Of a DNA stretch of 7,443 nucleotides, positions 6,591 to 7,443 are shown piece by piece. The notes beneath the pieces were generated by a model, which was given only the letters and a program-made list of their open reading frames with translations, was not told where the DNA came from and did not search any database. Source of the stretch: an uncultured Oscillospiraceae bacterium (lineage in GTDB: Bacteria; Bacillota; Clostridia; Oscillospirales; Oscillospiraceae); the NCBI GenBank assembly GCA_934630555.1, contig CAKTXB010000091.1, positions 1 to 7,443 of the forward strand, read 5' to 3'. Made by a program: the position numbers and the translations under genes. Each line of letters starts with the position of its first letter. The first letter of the stretch is position 1.

Positions 6591-6613
6591 ATTAAGCGCC
6601 CCGGGCGTTTAAT
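6591..6613 (+). other. Hairpin before the binding-protein gene
   Basis: ATTAAGCGCC (6591-6600) pairs with GGCGTTTAAT (6604-6613) over ten pairs, one of them G-U in RNA, with loop CCG. It is followed by an AT-rich stretch whose T-run (6622-6626) lies eight bases beyond the stem, directly before the GGAGG ribosome binding site. It could be a weak terminator or a 5'-stabilising element for the binding-protein message. I found no convincing separate promoter in the 120-base gap. Confidence 0.45.
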
Positions 6614-6640
6614 AATAAAAAATTTTTGGAGGAACATGAA

Positions 6641-7443
6641 ATGAAGAAAATCATCGCTCTGCTCCTGGCTGTAGTCATGGTGCTCGGCCTCGTCGCCTGT
6701 GCTTCCAGCACCCCGGCGAAGGACACGAAAACCGAAACTCCGGCTCAGACTGAGACCCCCGCAGCCGAGACCCCGGCGGCTGATGAGACCCCCGCTGCTG
6801 ACGACACCGCTTCTAGCGATGGCGAGCGCCTGTACATCCCGGTCATGGCCAAGGGCTTCCAGCACCAGTTCTGGCAGGCTGTTGCCGCCGGTTCCGCCGC
6901 TGCTGCCGCTGACTACGACGTCGACATCTACTTCGATGGCCCGGCTTCCGAGACCGAGATCGACGCGCAGGTCAACATGGTCAAGAACGAGCTGGCCAAG
7001 AACCCGAAGGCCATGGCCCTCGCCGCTCTGTCCACCGACGCTGTGACTGAGATCCTCGAAGTGTGCGCTGACAAGAACATCCCGGTCATCGGCTTCGACT
7101 CCGGCGTTCCCGGCGACACCACCGGCGCTGTCAAGGCGACTGCCGCTACCAACAACGAGAACGCTGCCGCCATCGCCGCTGAAAAGTTCGGTGAGAACGA
7201 GACCGTCATGAACGCGATGAAGAACGCCACCTCCGACGCTCCGGTCATCATCGGCTGCCTGTCGCAGGACGCTGTTTCCGCTTCCGTCACCGGCCGTACC
7301 ACCGGCTTCGTGGACAAGATGTATGAGATCGCTGAGAGCTATCAGCCGGGCAAGGTCTCCGTCGAAGGCCACGCCAAGTGGGAAAAGAAGGTCGACGCTC
7401 CCGCCATCATCATCGAGGTCGCCATCTCCGCTACCACCGAAGC
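6641..7443 (+). CDS. Lipoprotein sugar-binding protein of the ABC importer (partial, 3' end missing)
   Basis: This is the extracellular sugar receptor that delivers substrate to the permease. The gene runs off the window after 267 codons. An N-terminal signal MKKIIALLLAVVMVLGLVAC ends in a lipobox (LVAC, Cys20), so the mature protein should be lipid-anchored outside the membrane. Residues 21-62 form a low-complexity linker rich in Thr, Pro, Ala and Glu/Asp, with repeated ETPA units. From about 63 the chain resembles periplasmic-binding domains of the RbsB type (Peripla_BP_4): RLYIPVMAKGFQHQFWQAV (63-81), PVIGFDSGV (148-156, with a likely ligand-binding Asp153), ATNNENAAAIAAEKF (169-183) and a likely ligand-contacting Arg219 in TGRTTGF. 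The ATG at 6641 has GGAGG at 6628-6632, 8 bases upstream. A nearer ATG at 6636 hits a stop at once. Gene order ATPase-permease-binding protein matches rbsA-C-B. Sugar specificity is inferred from context only. Confidence 0.92.
   Translation, partial: MKKIIALLLAVVMVLGLVACASSTPAKDTKTETPAQTETPAAETPAADETPAADDTASSDGERLYIPVMAKGFQHQFWQAVAAGSAAAAADYDVDIYFDGPASETEIDAQVNMVKNELAKNPKAMALAALSTDAVTEILEVCADKNIPVIGFDSGVPGDTTGAVKATAATNNENAAAIAAEKFGENETVMNAMKNATSDAPVIIGCLSQDAVSASVTGRTTGFVDKMYEIAESYQPGKVSVEGHAKWEKKVDAPAIIIEVAISATTE

Noticed and set aside
3797..7372. A 1191-codon open frame on the minus strand running opposite all three transporter genes
   Set aside because: It is codon-aligned antisense to three genes that share one reading frame. 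It stays open because those GC-rich genes avoid TTA, CTA and TCA codons. Its translation has low-complexity, His/Asp/Gly-rich composition with no recognisable domain, while the plus-strand frames give clear ABC transporter proteins.

Overview
The window reads as a sugar-uptake and catabolism locus, most likely for L-fucose (6-deoxy-L-galactose), from a GC-rich member of the Bacillota. A Clostridia-type gut organism such as an Oscillospiraceae member is my best guess. The basis is strong AGGAGG-type ribosome binding sites, AT-rich sigma-A-like promoters inside an otherwise GC-rich sequence, strong G/C third-codon bias, and a LacI-type regulator beside a lipoprotein-dependent ABC importer. The taxonomic placement is inference; the gene identities are much firmer.

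Layout: positions 1-246 hold no gene but carry several inverted repeats and, at 202-235, an intrinsic terminator for the leftward genes. Three genes run leftward (minus strand): a LacI-family regulator (3691-2693), L-fucose isomerase fucI (2602-764) and L-fucose mutarotase fucU (693-247). A divergent control region lies at 3692-4030. From it three genes run rightward (plus strand): a two-domain sugar ABC ATPase (4031-5530), a membrane permease (5537-6520) and a lipoprotein sugar-binding protein (from 6641, cut by the window edge at 7443).

How it fits together: the lipoprotein should capture the sugar outside the membrane, and the permease and ATPase import it. FucU interconverts the alpha and beta anomers. 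FucI isomerises the aldose (L-fucose, and by family knowledge also D-arabinose) to the ketose (L-fuculose or D-ribulose). The next steps, fuculokinase and fuculose-phosphate aldolase, are not in the window. The set resembles a ribose rbs locus (RbsD-like mutarotase, A-C-B transporter order, LacI-type regulator) re-tooled for fucose.

Regulation: the two divergent promoters lie back to back in an AT-rich stretch. On either side is a palindrome with a central CG: TCGCGAATCGTTTCGCGA at 3707-3724 and CGAAACGTTTCG at 3941-3952, with centres 231 bp apart. This suggests one regulator controlling both directions, possibly by looping. A related AAACGAT core lies inside a candidate promoter in front of fucI. 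I found no phage, insertion sequence, CRISPR or RNA gene. The pathway itself is known; the less ordinary content is the operator architecture, the inter-gene hairpins and the hairpin cluster at the left end.
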